Assembly (NCBI GenBank): GCA_019746355.1
Contig: JAIESC010000253.1
Coordinates: 1 to 64,000 of the forward strand
Length of the DNA: 64,000 nt
Reading direction: 5' to 3'
Origin: Xanthobacteraceae bacterium
GTDB lineage: Bacteria > Pseudomonadota > Alphaproteobacteria > Rhizobiales > Xanthobacteraceae
Shown piece by piece: positions 53,293 to 62,151 of this stretch. A model generated the notes under the pieces. The model searched no databases. It saw nothing but the letters and a program-made list of their open reading frames with translations, and was not told the origin of the DNA. Positions within the stretch are counted from its first letter, which is position 1. Each line of letters begins with the position of its first letter. Position numbers and translations under genes: made by a program.

Positions 53293-54030
53293 TCACGCCA
53301 GATAGTCGTGAACCACCTTGCCGAGCTCGAGCGTGAGGTCGGCGATGATGTGCGTGCCCGACACGATCTCGAGCACCGGCAGCTCGTTGAGCGGCGCGAG
53401 CGCGTGCGAGAACAGCGTGAGCTCGGCCGGCCCGGTCCACGCGCCCTTCAGGTCGACGTTGCTGAGATAATACTCGACCAGCTCGCAGATGCGCGCCGTG
53501 CCGTCGACATGCGGAATGATCTTGAGCAGATAGTTGGGCGCGAGCAGCGACGCCTTCACCGCGGCGAGGTCCGCCTCCCGGTGCTTGTAGCCCATCGTGC
53601 CGATGGCGATCGGCAGCGATCCGTAATGCAGCCTCCCGACCAGCGTGTCGATCTCCGCCTTCAGCACCGGCTCCGCGAGCTTCTTCGGGAAACCCCACAG
53701 CTCGCGCCCGCCGGCGATCGGCGGATGGTCGTTGAGGAACATGCAATGCGAGTAGCCGCCCTTCTTTCCCTTGAACGAGACCGGGATCACCTGTCCGCTC
53801 TCGGTGTAGTCGCCGAAGCCGGTCGAGTCCGGCATGCGGATGAACTCGAACTTGACCAGCGGCTCGTCGACCTCGAGCGGCTCGGGCACGAGCTCGCGCA
53901 GCTTTTGCGGATCCGTGCGGTAGGTGATGACGAGGAATTCGCGATGATAGAACCGGTAGGGCCCGACCGGATAAGCCGGACTGGTCAGCGGCATCGCGAA
54001 CGCCCGCTCGCGCACGTCTTGCTGTTTCAT
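53293..54030 (-). CDS. Acetoacetate decarboxylase-family protein
   Basis: A 245-residue ADC-fold protein. The catalytic Schiff-base lysine region is visible as GFPKKLAEP, with the family phrases [19 protein letters not shown] and [20 protein letters not shown]. True ADCs convert acetoacetate to acetone and CO2, but many homologues act on other oxoacids. It is monocistronic between repeat-rich gaps. The short N-terminal extension [14 protein letters not shown] is charged and not a signal. Confidence 0.85.
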   Translation of the reverse strand: MKQQDVRERAFAMPLTSPAYPVGPYRFYHREFLVITYRTDPQKLRELVPEPLEVDEPLVKFEFIRMPDSTGFGDYTESGQVIPVSFKGKKGGYSHCMFLNDHPPIAGGRELWGFPKKLAEPVLKAEIDTLVGRLHYGSLPIAIGTMGYKHREADLAAVKASLLAPNYLLKIIPHVDGTARICELVEYYLSNVDLKGAWTGPAELTLFSHALAPLNELPVLEIVSGTHIIADLTLELGKVVHDYLA

Positions 54031-54057
54031 TGGTCCGCTCCTGCTGATCGTCAGTTC

Positions 54058-54372
54058 GTAGGGTGGGCAAATTCTACTGCGTCAAAAACGCCGCCGTTGG
54101 TTGTTGCGCCCTCTCCTTGTGGGAGAGGGCTACACTAACTGTGCAGTACATTCGAATGGGTGAGGGGTTACGACCTATCGATGGACCGTCACCCCTCACC
54201 CTTTCTTTTCGCTGAGCGGTCGGTGTAGCCCTCTCCCACAAGGAGAGGGCACAACAACAAGCGCCTCGGCTCTTCTGACGCAGTAGAACAAAGCCGCGAA
54301 GCGGCGTGCCCACGTCGTCGCGCTGAACAAGTATGCGTGGGCCCGGCGCTCACGCGCCTTGGCCCACCCTAC
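54058..54372. repeat. Composite long inverted repeat
   Basis: Outer arms GTAGGGTGGGCAAATTCTAC and CCTTGGCCCACCCTAC enclose a second pair, GCCCTCTCCTTGTGGGAGAG (54108-54127) and CTCTCCCACAAGGAGAGGGC (54230-54249), plus TACTGCGTCA and TGACGCAGTA. It looks like one element inserted into another. It separates the ADC gene and the patatin gene. Confidence 0.8.
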
Positions 54373-54402
54373 GAACTCCAATGGCGCCACTCCGGCGGTG
54401 CG

Positions 54403-54439
54403 CTCCCTCCCCCTGAAAGGGGGAGGGTAGGGGTGGGGG
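54403..54439. repeat. CTCCCTCCCCC palindromic repeat
   Basis: CTCCCTCCCCC-TGAAA-GGGGGAGGG followed by TAGGGGTGGGGG, the same family as 28296-28333 (inside a gene) and 57735-57770. Confidence 0.85.
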
Positions 54440-54468
54440 TCCTGTTCACGGCGTGGGGGTCCGCTTCT

Positions 54469-55638
54469 TCACGGCGGCACCTTGCTGCTGAAATCAAACG
54501 TCCGAACGCCCACCAGCCGCTCCGGCGGCTCGAATATCTCCCCATGTCCGAGGCTCTGCGCGGCGTCGCGATATCCCGCGAGCCAGTGCTCCTCCATCGT
54601 CCGCCGCGAGAACTCGTAATCCTTGGCGCTGCCCTCGTAGGTCTTGGCGCGATAGATCAGGTGAACGATGTTGCACACCTTGTCGTTCGCCTCGGCCGCC
54701 AGCAGCTTCGTCTCGGGCAGGCCGCGCAACTCCTCGGGCAGCCGCTCGAGCAGCGTCGCAAACGCGGCGCGCAGCTTCTGGGCGTACTTGTACCGGTCGG
54801 TTTCCGCCCGCGTGCGGCTCGAGAAGCGGATCTCCTTCGCCCGCACGTCGGCATCGGCCAGATTGTGCGGCAGCTCGCCCTTGGCGCACCACAGATCGAT
54901 CTGGAACGCGAGCGTGTCGCGCCGTGGCCGGCCGTCGAGCACCCAGAGCAGCGGCGTGTTGGAAACGATGCCGCCGTCCCAGTAATACTCGCCGTCGATT
55001 TCGGTGGCCGGAAAACCAGGCGGCAGCGAGCCGCTGGCGATGATATGCGCCGGCGTGATCCGGTGGGTGGTGGTGTCGAAATAGGCGAAATTCCCGCTTC
55101 GCACGTTGACCGCGCCGACGCTGAGCCGCATGCCGCCCTCGTTGAGACGGTCGAAGTCGACGAGGCGCTCGAGCGTGGCCTTCAGCGGCGCGACGTCATA
55201 GAAGCTGACCGTGTCGGCGCGCTTGACGTCCCACGGCATCGGCATCGGCAACCGCGGCGTGAAGAACGACGGCGCGCCGAACAGCAGGATGTTGAGCGCC
55301 CGGATCTGGTTGAGCAGCGAGCGGGCGCGATCGTCCGGAATCGGGATCGATGAAAAATACGGCAGGCCGAGCGGTGACGTGCTGACCGCCTCCCAGAACT
55401 CCCGCAGCCGCTCGACCCGCCTTTCCGGCGGATTGCCGGCGATCAGCGCCGAATTGACCGCGCCGATCGAGATGCCGGCGACCCAGTCCGGATGCAGGTT
55501 CGCCTCGGCCAGCGCCTGGTAGACGCCGGCCTGATAGGAGCCGAGCGCACCGCCGCCCTGCAGCAGCAGAACGGTCTGCTCGAACCGCGCGTCGGCGCGA
55601 TGAAGGCGCTTCGGCAGCGTGTGCGATGATGCGTCCAT
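54469..55638 (-). CDS. Patatin-like phospholipase with C-terminal extension
   Basis: A 389-residue protein. The oxyanion glycine box is LLQGGGALGSYQAGVYQAL, the nucleophile is in GISIGAVNSALIAG (GXSXG) and the catalytic Asp is in YYWDGGIVSNTP. The C-terminal third (residues about 270-389) is the extension frequently found in proteobacterial patatins. It probably hydrolyses phospholipids or depolymerises lipid stores (PHB-type). There is no signal peptide, so it is cytoplasmic or injected. It is monocistronic. Confidence 0.88.
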   Translation of the reverse strand: MDASSHTLPKRLHRADARFEQTVLLLQGGGALGSYQAGVYQALAEANLHPDWVAGISIGAVNSALIAGNPPERRVERLREFWEAVSTSPLGLPYFSSIPIPDDRARSLLNQIRALNILLFGAPSFFTPRLPMPMPWDVKRADTVSFYDVAPLKATLERLVDFDRLNEGGMRLSVGAVNVRSGNFAYFDTTTHRITPAHIIASGSLPPGFPATEIDGEYYWDGGIVSNTPLLWVLDGRPRRDTLAFQIDLWCAKGELPHNLADADVRAKEIRFSSRTRAETDRYKYAQKLRAAFATLLERLPEELRGLPETKLLAAEANDKVCNIVHLIYRAKTYEGSAKDYEFSRRTMEEHWLAGYRDAAQSLGHGEIFEPPERLVGVRTFDFSSKVPP

Positions 55639-55908
55639 CGTCTCCCCAAGTCGGCCACGTGGAAGCCTGCCACGCGGCGGCGATTGAAGGTTGCCGCGAT
55701 CGCGGCCGAAGCATTGAATCGATTTGCGCCGGTTTGTTGGTCCCTGCGCTTTATTGCGGCAAATGTGTCAGCCGCGGACGCACCCAAAAGAACCGACCAA
55801 CACCTTGGAAAAACACCGATTTTTCAGGGTGTGACTTAGCGCACTTCAACATTGGCCCGGCAGCGGTATTGTTGCGAACGACTTCTTTAGTTCCTCCCCC
55901 ATCCCCTT

Positions 55909-55941
55909 AGCCGCTGCCCCCCGGGTGGCGGCTTTTTCTTT
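55909..55941 (+). terminator. Rho-independent terminator, possibly of a small RNA
   Basis: The arms AGCCGCTGCCC and GGGTGGCGGCT form an 11-bp stem (two G-U pairs) with a CCC loop, followed by TTTTTCTTT. No plus-strand protein gene lies upstream, and the C-rich TTCCTCCCCCATCCCC just before the stem resembles anti-Shine-Dalgarno loops of alphaproteobacterial small RNAs. A short non-coding RNA ending here is inferred. Confidence 0.55.
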
Positions 55942-56179
55942 GCGCTACGGTTTGCGAGGGGCGAAGACTTTCGTAAAATGCGCTGCCAATCGCGGACGCG
56001 CGGCAGCCACGGCCCGAAGCCCGTAGTAGCCCCGTAGGAGCCCGCAGTGCGGATGAGCGAAGCGTCATCCGCCACCCCTGATGCTGCGTGCTTGAATGGA
56101 AGCACATCCGCGCAACATGCACACCGTCACCGCCGGGCTTGGCCCGGCGGTCCATGCGATGCTGCCCTCGCCACAGCCC

Positions 56180-56263
56180 GTAGCGGTGAAGCGCCGTAAC
56201 CCACCATCTGGCCTCGCAAAAGCCTTGGCCGGTGGGTTGCGCGCCTTCGACGCTAACCCACCA
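56180..56263. repeat. GGTGGGTT/AACCCACC palindrome
   Basis: GTAGCGGTGAAGCGCCGTAA, CCCACCATCTGGC, then GGCCGGTGGGTTGCGCGCCT and ACGCTAACCCACC. It is related to the repeat at 53145-53270. Confidence 0.75.
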
Positions 56264-56571
56264 CGCAATCGAGTGGATGATCATCCAACCGCCTCGTTCA
56301 GCGGCCGCTTCGTTGAGTGCGTCTTGAAAGCGGCATTTGATCCTTTCGCTCTTGGCAAGCACGTAGCTCGTAAGCGGATGAGCGAAGCGCAATCCGCCAA
56401 CTCCGATGCAGCAGAACGGCGGGTTACGCCTTCGGCCAAACCCGCCTTAGGTGCTGCGTGCTGGACCGAGCGCATGGACATTGCTGTGCCTCGCCGCGAT
56501 GTCGCCGCGCCACATTGCTGTCGCGTTTCTGGGCGACCACCCGCGCATCCCGTCACCCAAGGAAGATGTTG

Positions 56572-57537
56572 ATGCGCCTCGCGCTGCTTTGCGCCTCGAT
56601 CGCCGTCGTGACCGCGCTGCTGCCCGCGACGGCGGAATGCTCGGCCGCCGGTACGGCCGAAGACCATCCTGCGGTCGAAAACTCCAAAGCGCCCGGCGTG
56701 GAACCGGCGCCTGATGCCGCCGCCGGTCGCGCGAGCCCCGCCGCGGCTCCTTCACCCAATCCGTCGCTGTCCCGTGCGGAACTCTGCGATCTCGCCACCG
56801 ACGTTGCCGCGGCGTACGACCTGCCGGCCGCGTTCTTCGCCAATCTCATTCACCAGGAGAGCGGCTTTCGGCCCCGTGCGGGGAGCCCCGCCGGTGCGCT
56901 CGGGATCGCCCAGTTCATGCCGGCCACGGCGTCGTCCCGCGGATTGCAGGATCCGTTCGAACCGGCTGCCGCGCTGAACGCGTCCGGGAAATTCCTGTCC
57001 GAGCTCTACGCGCAGTTCGGCAATTTCGGGCTCGCCGCTGCGGCCTACAACGCCGGCCCCAGGCGCGTTCAGGATTGGCTCGCCAAGCGCGGATCGCTGC
57101 CGGCCGAGACGCGCAACTACGTTCACCGGATCACCGGCCATCCTGCGGATGCGTGGACCGGATCCGGCAAGGCCGCGCCGCAGATCACGGCCGCGTGGCA
57201 TTCCGGTTGTCCCGCCGTCGGATCGCCGGCCGGGCCGCAGGTTGCCTCGCTTCAGCCGGGAAGGACCGAGGCCGCGTCGCCGCAAAAAGACAATCCGGGG
57301 CCGGAGCGGCTTGCGGTTCGCGCAAGGGAAGGCGGGAGCACGCCGCATCGCCGTGGCCTGCCGCGGCCGAGCGAGTTCATTGTCGGAAAGCCCGTGCCCG
57401 CCGCCGTCAAGGCGACCGAAGCTGCCGTGCTGGCCCGGCAAAAGACGAGGCCGGCGCGGGCTGACGAGGTCGGCAGGATACGAAGTCGTTTTGCGGAGCT
57501 CCACGGTCCGTCCGCCAGGCCACAGCGAAAAAGCTGA
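56572..57537 (+). CDS. Lytic transglycosylase (SLT domain)
   Basis: A 321-residue protein from the ATG at 56572 with a signal peptide (LALLCASIAVVTALLPATAE). Residues about 65-200 form an SLT domain: the catalytic Glu is in HQESGFRPRAGSPAGALGIA, followed by QFMPATA and LAAAAYNAGPRRVQDWL. It cleaves peptidoglycan glycan strands. The C-terminal 120 residues are basic, low-complexity and probably disordered. A start at 56566 (two codons earlier) is possible, but AAGGAAG spacing favours 56572. It is monocistronic. Confidence 0.88.
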   Translation: MRLALLCASIAVVTALLPATAECSAAGTAEDHPAVENSKAPGVEPAPDAAAGRASPAAAPSPNPSLSRAELCDLATDVAAAYDLPAAFFANLIHQESGFRPRAGSPAGALGIAQFMPATASSRGLQDPFEPAAALNASGKFLSELYAQFGNFGLAAAAYNAGPRRVQDWLAKRGSLPAETRNYVHRITGHPADAWTGSGKAAPQITAAWHSGCPAVGSPAGPQVASLQPGRTEAASPQKDNPGPERLAVRAREGGSTPHRRGLPRPSEFIVGKPVPAAVKATEAAVLARQKTRPARADEVGRIRSRFAELHGPSARPQRKS

Positions 57538-58185
57538 TCTGGAGCGTGGGTAGGCTAGGCGCGACTTGTCCGCCGTAGCGCGCAGCGCCGAGGCGGAAGC
57601 GCGCCGTGCCGTCGGGACTCGCGCGAACCTGGCCGCTGGTTGCGATCGCATGATCGCCACTCGGGCGGTGTGCTCCCTTTTCCTGAAAGGGGAAGGGCAA
57701 TCGCGTTTGATGATGCAAGGGGCACGACCTCTCGCTCCCTCCCGCTTGCGGGGGAGGGTTGGGAAGGGGGCTACGGCGAACTCCGGAATCGATGCGGCCC
57801 TCCCTGTCCCTCCCTGCAAGCGGGGGAAGGAATGCTGTGGCACCGCCGACCGCGATATCCGACACCGCGCCACGCGCCAAATGCGATGGCCCGTGCCCGG
57901 ATCTACGCCTGCCATCTGTAATTTATTGCGCGCGCGGTACCGGCGTAACGCCGCCTTTGCGACGACTCAGCTACGCATTTCACACCCTGGGGAGCGGCTT
58001 CAGGATCGTCACCCCATCCCCGCGAATTCTGGGGCCGCGACAAATTCGAAAAACGAGCGCGCATGCAGGGGCATCGGGCTCGTGGGCGGCTCCGGTCGTT
58101 ATCGCCGGCGACTGGAGTCGCCACAACGGCCAATGATTAGGAATGATTAGGAAAGTGCCTGCGCGACAACTGCGGAGGTGCGGCC
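57538..58185. other. Repeat-containing intergenic stretch
   Basis: 648 bases. GGCGCGACTTGTCCGCCGTA at about 57557 matches the 53145 repeat. CTCCCTCCCGCTTGCGGGGG at 57735-57770 is a palindromic repeat of the 28296 family. Just before the next gene, AATGATTAGG occurs twice in tandem (58132-58151). No gene was seen. Confidence 0.6.
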
Positions 58186-58419
58186 ATGCAGGAAGGACAG
58201 CCGGACTTTAGTTTGGCGGAAGCGGTCAGAACTCACATTTTGCAGACTTTGATCCATTGCAGGGGCAATCGGACGGAAGCCGCCAGGCGATTGGGCATCT
58301 CGATCCGGTGTCTTTGCGACAAGCTGCGGTGCTATGCAGCGGCCGGAATTGAAATTCCCGGAACTGCCGCGGCGGATGACGACACGGACACTCTTGCGAA
58401 TTTCGATGGGGCGCGCTGA
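58186..58419 (+). CDS. Small Fis-type helix-turn-helix protein
   Basis: 77 residues. LAEAVRTHILQTLIHCRGNR followed by TEAARRLGISIRCLCDKLR is the C-terminal DNA-binding domain of Fis/NtrC-family regulators. There is no ATPase or receiver domain, so it is a stand-alone DNA-binding module. GGAGG precedes the ATG by 7 bases. Its stop overlaps the next gene's start (TGATG). Targets are unknown. Confidence 0.8.
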   Translation: MQEGQPDFSLAEAVRTHILQTLIHCRGNRTEAARRLGISIRCLCDKLRCYAAAGIEIPGTAAADDDTDTLANFDGAR

Positions 58420-58685
58420 TGCGGGAAAGCACGCTCCTTGCGCACCTGAGCCTCACCGAGGACGCTTTGCGCAGCGAACGTATCCGGATCGCGGACCAGC
58501 TGGAATTCATCAGAAAGCTCAAATTGGAAGGTCGCAACCCGAGCACGGCAAGGGAACGGCTGCGGTCGATGAACGACAACCTGTGCTCGCTGGAGCGTCA
58601 TCGCGAACGGCTCATCGAACAGCTCGGCCTCGTCGCGCACCCGCCATCGCCCACGCATCTCGGGTGTCACACACGGCGCGACTGA
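58419..58685 (+). CDS. Small coiled-coil protein, unknown
   Basis: 88 residues, mostly charged heptad-like helix (LTEDALRSERIRIADQLEFI; SMNDNLCSLERHRERLIEQL). There is no membrane segment or known domain. It is translationally coupled to the Fis-type gene (TGATG), suggesting the two act together, perhaps as a partner that modulates DNA binding. The function is unknown. Confidence 0.7.
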   Translation: MRESTLLAHLSLTEDALRSERIRIADQLEFIRKLKLEGRNPSTARERLRSMNDNLCSLERHRERLIEQLGLVAHPPSPTHLGCHTRRD

Positions 58686-58815
58686 GACTGCAACACCGAC
58701 CCGACTGGATTCCGGGCTCGCACCCGTGATGGGTTTCGCTGCGCGCTCAATCCATCCTACGGCCCTGCCGTCGCGCGCCGGGCACCGCGGCGACAACGCG
58801 GCGCGGACGCAGGGC

Positions 58816-59241
58816 CTACGACCGGGGCGGGACGATCGTCGGGCCGTCCCAGTCCTTTGGAAGAATCTCAAAAAACAAAACCCTGAGCGGCTGCGCCGTT
58901 TTGTTCTCGGCGGTGTGGGCGAGATTTCCGGTTTCGAAAAAGTAATCGCCGGCCCGATAGATTGTCGTGTAACCGCCTTCCGTAAAGGCGAGCTCGCCGG
59001 AAAGAACAAAGCGAATTCCCGGGCCGACGTGATGATGTGCGCCCAAAAACGCGCCGGGCGCAAAGGTCACCTCGGTCGCCCGCATCTTGTATTTGCCGTT
59101 GAGCTCGGTCAGGTGGCCGTAGATCGTCTCTTCGAGCTTGACCGATGGCGTGAGGCCGCGCGCTTCAACGTGGTGCTGGGCCGTTGCACGATCGGCCAGG
59201 GCGGCCAGAACAATGACAATCAACAGCGTGAGACGCGTCAT
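58816..59241 (-). CDS. Secreted cupin-domain protein
   Basis: 141 residues with a signal peptide (TLLIVIVLAALADRATAQ). The cupin motif 1 region is visible as GAFLGAHHHVGPGIRFVLSG (HHH, then Glu in GELAF), and motif 2 as GDYFFETGNLAHTAENK. It is probably a metal-binding periplasmic protein of unknown activity. The ATG at 59241 follows GGAGGGA. It is the third gene of a minus-strand row: microprotein, Tat-leader peptide, cupin. A 3' scrap of similar sequence lies at 61936-61965. Confidence 0.82.
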   Translation of the reverse strand: MTRLTLLIVIVLAALADRATAQHHVEARGLTPSVKLEETIYGHLTELNGKYKMRATEVTFAPGAFLGAHHHVGPGIRFVLSGELAFTEGGYTTIYRAGDYFFETGNLAHTAENKTAQPLRVLFFEILPKDWDGPTIVPPRS

Positions 59242-59350
59242 CAATCCCTCCGTCGCAATGGCAGCCCGCCGTTCCTCAAGTGTGGCGAGCCGGCAGAAAT
59301 TCCAGAACGTCGCAAACGGGCGGCAGGCAGACACCGGCCCGGTCATTCGA

Positions 59351-59497
59351 TCACGCGGCCGGCGCGTCCGGCGTGCCGCTGTTGACGAACCCGGCGCTTG
59401 CAATGGCCGTTGCAGCGGCCTGCCGGGGCTGCGGCGCAAACGGCGAGGATGCGGCCATCACCGCAGCGCCGCCGACGAGAAATTCCCGCCGCCTCAT
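59351..59497 (-). CDS. Short Tat-leader peptide, unknown
   Basis: 48 residues from the ATG at 59497. It starts RRREFLVGGAAVMAASSPFA, a twin-arginine-type signal, but little mature sequence follows (SGFVNSGTPDAPAA-like tail). It may be a truncated Tat substrate or a real tiny secreted protein. It lies between the microprotein and the cupin gene on the same strand. Confidence 0.45.
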   Translation of the reverse strand: MRRREFLVGGAAVMAASSPFAPQPRQAAATAIASAGFVNSGTPDAPAA

Positions 59498-59595
59498 GGC
59501 CGCCTCCGGGCACAGCAGGCGGCATCGTACCGGGCCAGCCGGGGCGGGTGGCAGGGCCGGCGGGACGTCCGGTCCGGGTCGCGGGCGGGCATGGG

Positions 59596-59700
59596 TTACG
59601 GGAGCAGGCCGATCGCCGAGTAGATGCACAGCATCGCGACGATGCTCACCCAGATGAACAGGTAGAGATTCCGGTCGAGGAACGTGTTCTTGTTGTGCAT
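59596..59700 (-). CDS. Membrane microprotein, copy 1 (34 aa)
   Basis: Read from the ATG at 59700, the protein is 34 residues: a polar head MHNKNTFLDRNLYL, then FIWVSIVAMLCIYSAIGLLP and a stop. The second part is one membrane span. Copy 2 at 63481-63579 encodes exactly the same 20-residue span with a different head. GGAG lies 7-8 bases upstream of both starts, and about 60 bases of upstream sequence are also related. Two paralogs with an unchanged core, but diverged heads, indicate a selected coding sequence. The function is unknown; a small accessory subunit or regulator of a membrane complex is one possibility. Confidence 0.75.
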   Translation of the reverse strand: MHNKNTFLDRNLYLFIWVSIVAMLCIYSAIGLLP

Positions 59701-60261
59701 GGGCTACTCCAGACAGCACGTCGCGCCGGAACGAAGCCGCCTGGGAGAGGCGGTGCGGCCAGAAGCCGTGCGCCATTGAACCGCGCGCGGAGCCGCGGCG
59801 GTATTATCTCTTGATGTCGCCGCACTACCTTTTGATATAGACCGCCGATACCAAGCTCCAGGTCAGGCCAACCGACCTTCACGCGCGCAACTCGTCTGAG
59901 GCCGGCGCGTGCGCCGACCGCACCGCGCCGACTGCACCGCGCCGATCTCATCGCGCCAATCTCATCGCGCCGACCTGTCAGGTGACCGACCGCGCATCCG
60001 CGTCGAAGGGAACGACGACATCCGCGCGCGGGTCGCGGCAAAGGCGGCGCGGCGGTGATGTGCCTGAGCGAAGGGATGCCGAGGTGATGAACGCGTTGCG
60101 CGACGGCGGCAGCGGCAACTGCGCGTTGCAGACTCTGTCGGTGCATGAGCCACGTGCCGAAATGCAACAACGTCCACAAGAGGTGGGAAAAATCTCCGAC
60201 GGCGATTGATATCGGTTTTCGATTTCAACTAGTGTCCGTTCCGGAAATGCAGGGGGAATTT
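59701..60261. other. Intergenic stretch with 14-bp tandem repeat
   Basis: 561 bases between the divergent microprotein and beta-barrel genes. At 59911-59977 a 14-base unit of type GCGCCGAyyGCAcC occurs four times plus a partial copy. The first 75 bases resemble the region upstream of microprotein copy 2 (63580-63655). No protein gene is convincing. Confidence 0.6.
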
Positions 60262-61329
60262 GTGCGTCGCATTGCATTGCTTGGACTTGCTGCCGTTGTC
60301 TCGTTCACCGCCCATCCGGTCCGCGCGCAGTCGGTGACCGCCGCGCAGGTCGCGAGCGACAGCCACCAGGGCGCTTACATCTGGGTCGATGGCGTCTACG
60401 AGCGGGTGGGGCTTCCGACCTATGGTCTCACCGGTTACCGCAGTCTCACCTCCGCGGGCTTCGACGCCGGCCCATCCCAGAGCTTCAACCCGCGCCTTGA
60501 TGCGGGCGGCGTGCGCGGCGCAATCGGCACGGCCGTTCCGCACAGCAACGTCCGGATCGAGCTTGGCGGCTCATACATGGACGGCGGCAGCACCAACTCC
60601 ACAGCGCTGGGTCCCTCGCAATCCATTGCCGGAATTCTCATGGACGGCACCATCCTGTCCGGCATGATGCTGCCCTGCATTCCCGGCTCGCTCGATTGCT
60701 CGAAGTCGGCGACGCTGCGGACCGAATACCGCGCGTGGTCGTTGAATGCGAAAGCGGCGGCGGACTTCCGGTTGGGTTCGGCCGTCGTCACACCGTCGGT
60801 CGCGGTGTTCGGCGGCATCACCCGCGCGGACCAGACGCTGTCCGAGGCCGTTGCGCAGCAAAGCTTCGCCTCGGGAACCTATGCCGCAAGCACGAGCCTG
60901 CAATGGCGCGACATCGGCGTTCGCGGCGGGCTGCAGCTCCGCTCATTCGTGACGCCGAGCTTCATCGTCGGATGGAGCGGCTCGGTCGGCGTGGCCGCGC
61001 GGAAAATCGAGTTTTCCGGCAGCGACGTCGCAACGTCGAGTAACCCCGCGTTCCTGCTCGCCGGAGCCAGCACCTTGACGCTGCAGGACAGCCGGACCGC
61101 GCTGCTCGCCAATGCCGAGGCCAACGTCACCTGGCACCTGACGCAGGCCATAACCCTCAAAGGCTTTGCCGGCCTCAACTACGACCGCGATGTGCCGGGG
61201 ATTGCCGGCGCGTTCTCGACCGGGACGACGGCCGGCCCGACGCAGCCCGCCTCGCTGTTCTTTGACAGCCGGACCAACCTCTACGCCGGCGGCGGCGTGA
61301 CCGTGAAGTTTGCCGCCGCGCGGCCGTAG
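60262..61329 (+). CDS. Outer-membrane beta-barrel protein
   Basis: About 355 residues from GTG at 60262 (AGGGGGA 4 bases upstream; an ATG at 60247 is the alternative). The signal peptide is RRIALLGLAAVVSFTAHPVRAQ. The mature part has repeated amphipathic strands (YRAWSLNAKAAADFRLGSAV; LQWRDIGVRGGLQLRS) and ends FAAARP, resembling autotransporter-like barrels without a passenger. There is a Cys pair at PCIPGSLDCSK. It is probably an outer-membrane channel or adhesin; the ligand is unknown. Confidence 0.8.
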   Translation: MRRIALLGLAAVVSFTAHPVRAQSVTAAQVASDSHQGAYIWVDGVYERVGLPTYGLTGYRSLTSAGFDAGPSQSFNPRLDAGGVRGAIGTAVPHSNVRIELGGSYMDGGSTNSTALGPSQSIAGILMDGTILSGMMLPCIPGSLDCSKSATLRTEYRAWSLNAKAAADFRLGSAVVTPSVAVFGGITRADQTLSEAVAQQSFASGTYAASTSLQWRDIGVRGGLQLRSFVTPSFIVGWSGSVGVAARKIEFSGSDVATSSNPAFLLAGASTLTLQDSRTALLANAEANVTWHLTQAITLKGFAGLNYDRDVPGIAGAFSTGTTAGPTQPASLFFDSRTNLYAGGGVTVKFAAARP

Positions 61330-61492
61330 CCGCGATCGCCTGAGCGCGACGGCCTGCCGGCGCAAGGACGCGGTCGCACCGTGCCGCTCGCCGCGCCGGC
61401 CTCTGACGTGACCAGCCGAGCAGGCCGGCACGCGCGGTGCCCGCCACAACCGCCTCATGCATGCCGCATCGTTCCGGCAGGCGTCGTGTCGG

Positions 61493-61705
61493 CTATTGAT
61501 ATCGCGTGTCACGCCGGTTGCGACGCCGGTTGCGCCGGTTCACGCCGGCAACGCTCGCCGCCGTGCCTGGCTGGCCGACGCGGGCCTCGGCGTCCGTGGC
61601 GGTCATCACCGCCGCCGGTGCCGCGAGGCCCGACACGACCGCGAGCGCTGCAAGGGCAAAAGCCTTGCGACGCGAAATCGCTTCCGTTTTGAACTTGTCA
61701 CTCAT
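61493..61705 (-). CDS. Small secreted protein with twin-arginine-like leader and basic tail
   Basis: 70 residues from the ATG at 61705 (AGGAGAGG just upstream). The leader SDKFKTEAISRRKAFALAAL is typical of small exported proteins in rhizobia, followed by ATDAEARVG (cleavage after AEA). The mature tail is short and arginine-rich (NRRNRRRNRRDTRYQ). The function is unknown. Confidence 0.75.
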   Translation of the reverse strand: MSDKFKTEAISRRKAFALAALAVVSGLAAPAAVMTATDAEARVGQPGTAASVAGVNRRNRRRNRRDTRYQ

Positions 61706-62151
61706 GACACCTCTCCTGATGTCGAAGCCCGGTCCCAAGGGGACCGCGGCGACCTGTGCATCACTGCACACGCATTTCCGTGGACGAGGGCCGTTGACCG
61801 CATGGGCATACGCGGTCGGCAAGCCGCTCGATACTATGCGTAGGTGTAGGTCAGGTTGTCTGTCACGTGTGTTGCGGCCGCTGGCTATGACCCCCGCGAA
61901 GATGATGGGTTTCGCTTTTCGCTCAACCCGCCGAACCTGCGACCGCGGCGGGACGATCGTCGGGCTCCGGCGCGGCAAGGCGCTGAACATCAGCCGAGTC
62001 CGTAGGATGGGTTCCATCACGGTAGCTGTCCGAGCGATGGCATCTTCTTTCGCCTATGGTCACCGCGAAGATACGGGCGCTGCCGTGCGAGGCAGCGCCC
62101 GCTGTTCAAACGCATGCGGTCGTCTGGTTCGACCCTGACCCAAACAAGCGG
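61706..62151. other. Intergenic stretch with cupin-gene scrap
   Basis: 446 bases. 61936-61965 differs at only about two positions from the 3' end of the cupin gene (58815-58843); GGCGGGACGATCGTCGGGC is shared exactly. GATGGGTTTCGCT at 61904 also matches 58728. On the minus strand the scrap reads SPTIVPPRS, as in the cupin C-terminus, but the stop codon is lost. No gene was seen. Confidence 0.6.

Larger units (their letters stand above)
55639..56571. other. Repeat-rich stretch without a protein gene
   Basis: 933 bases. Contents: a hairpin plus T-run at 55909-55941 (see terminator), GCGGATGAGCGAAGCG palindromic units at about 56050-56080 and 56377-56400, a GGTGGGTT palindrome at 56180-56263, and a CGGGTTACGCC...GGCCAAACCCGCC unit at about 56414-56445. 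Long open frames here are translations of repeats. Confidence 0.6.

Noticed and set aside
55887..56392. A 161-codon minus-strand frame
   Set aside because: It is a mosaic of translated palindromic repeats and the terminator hairpin; no coherent protein.
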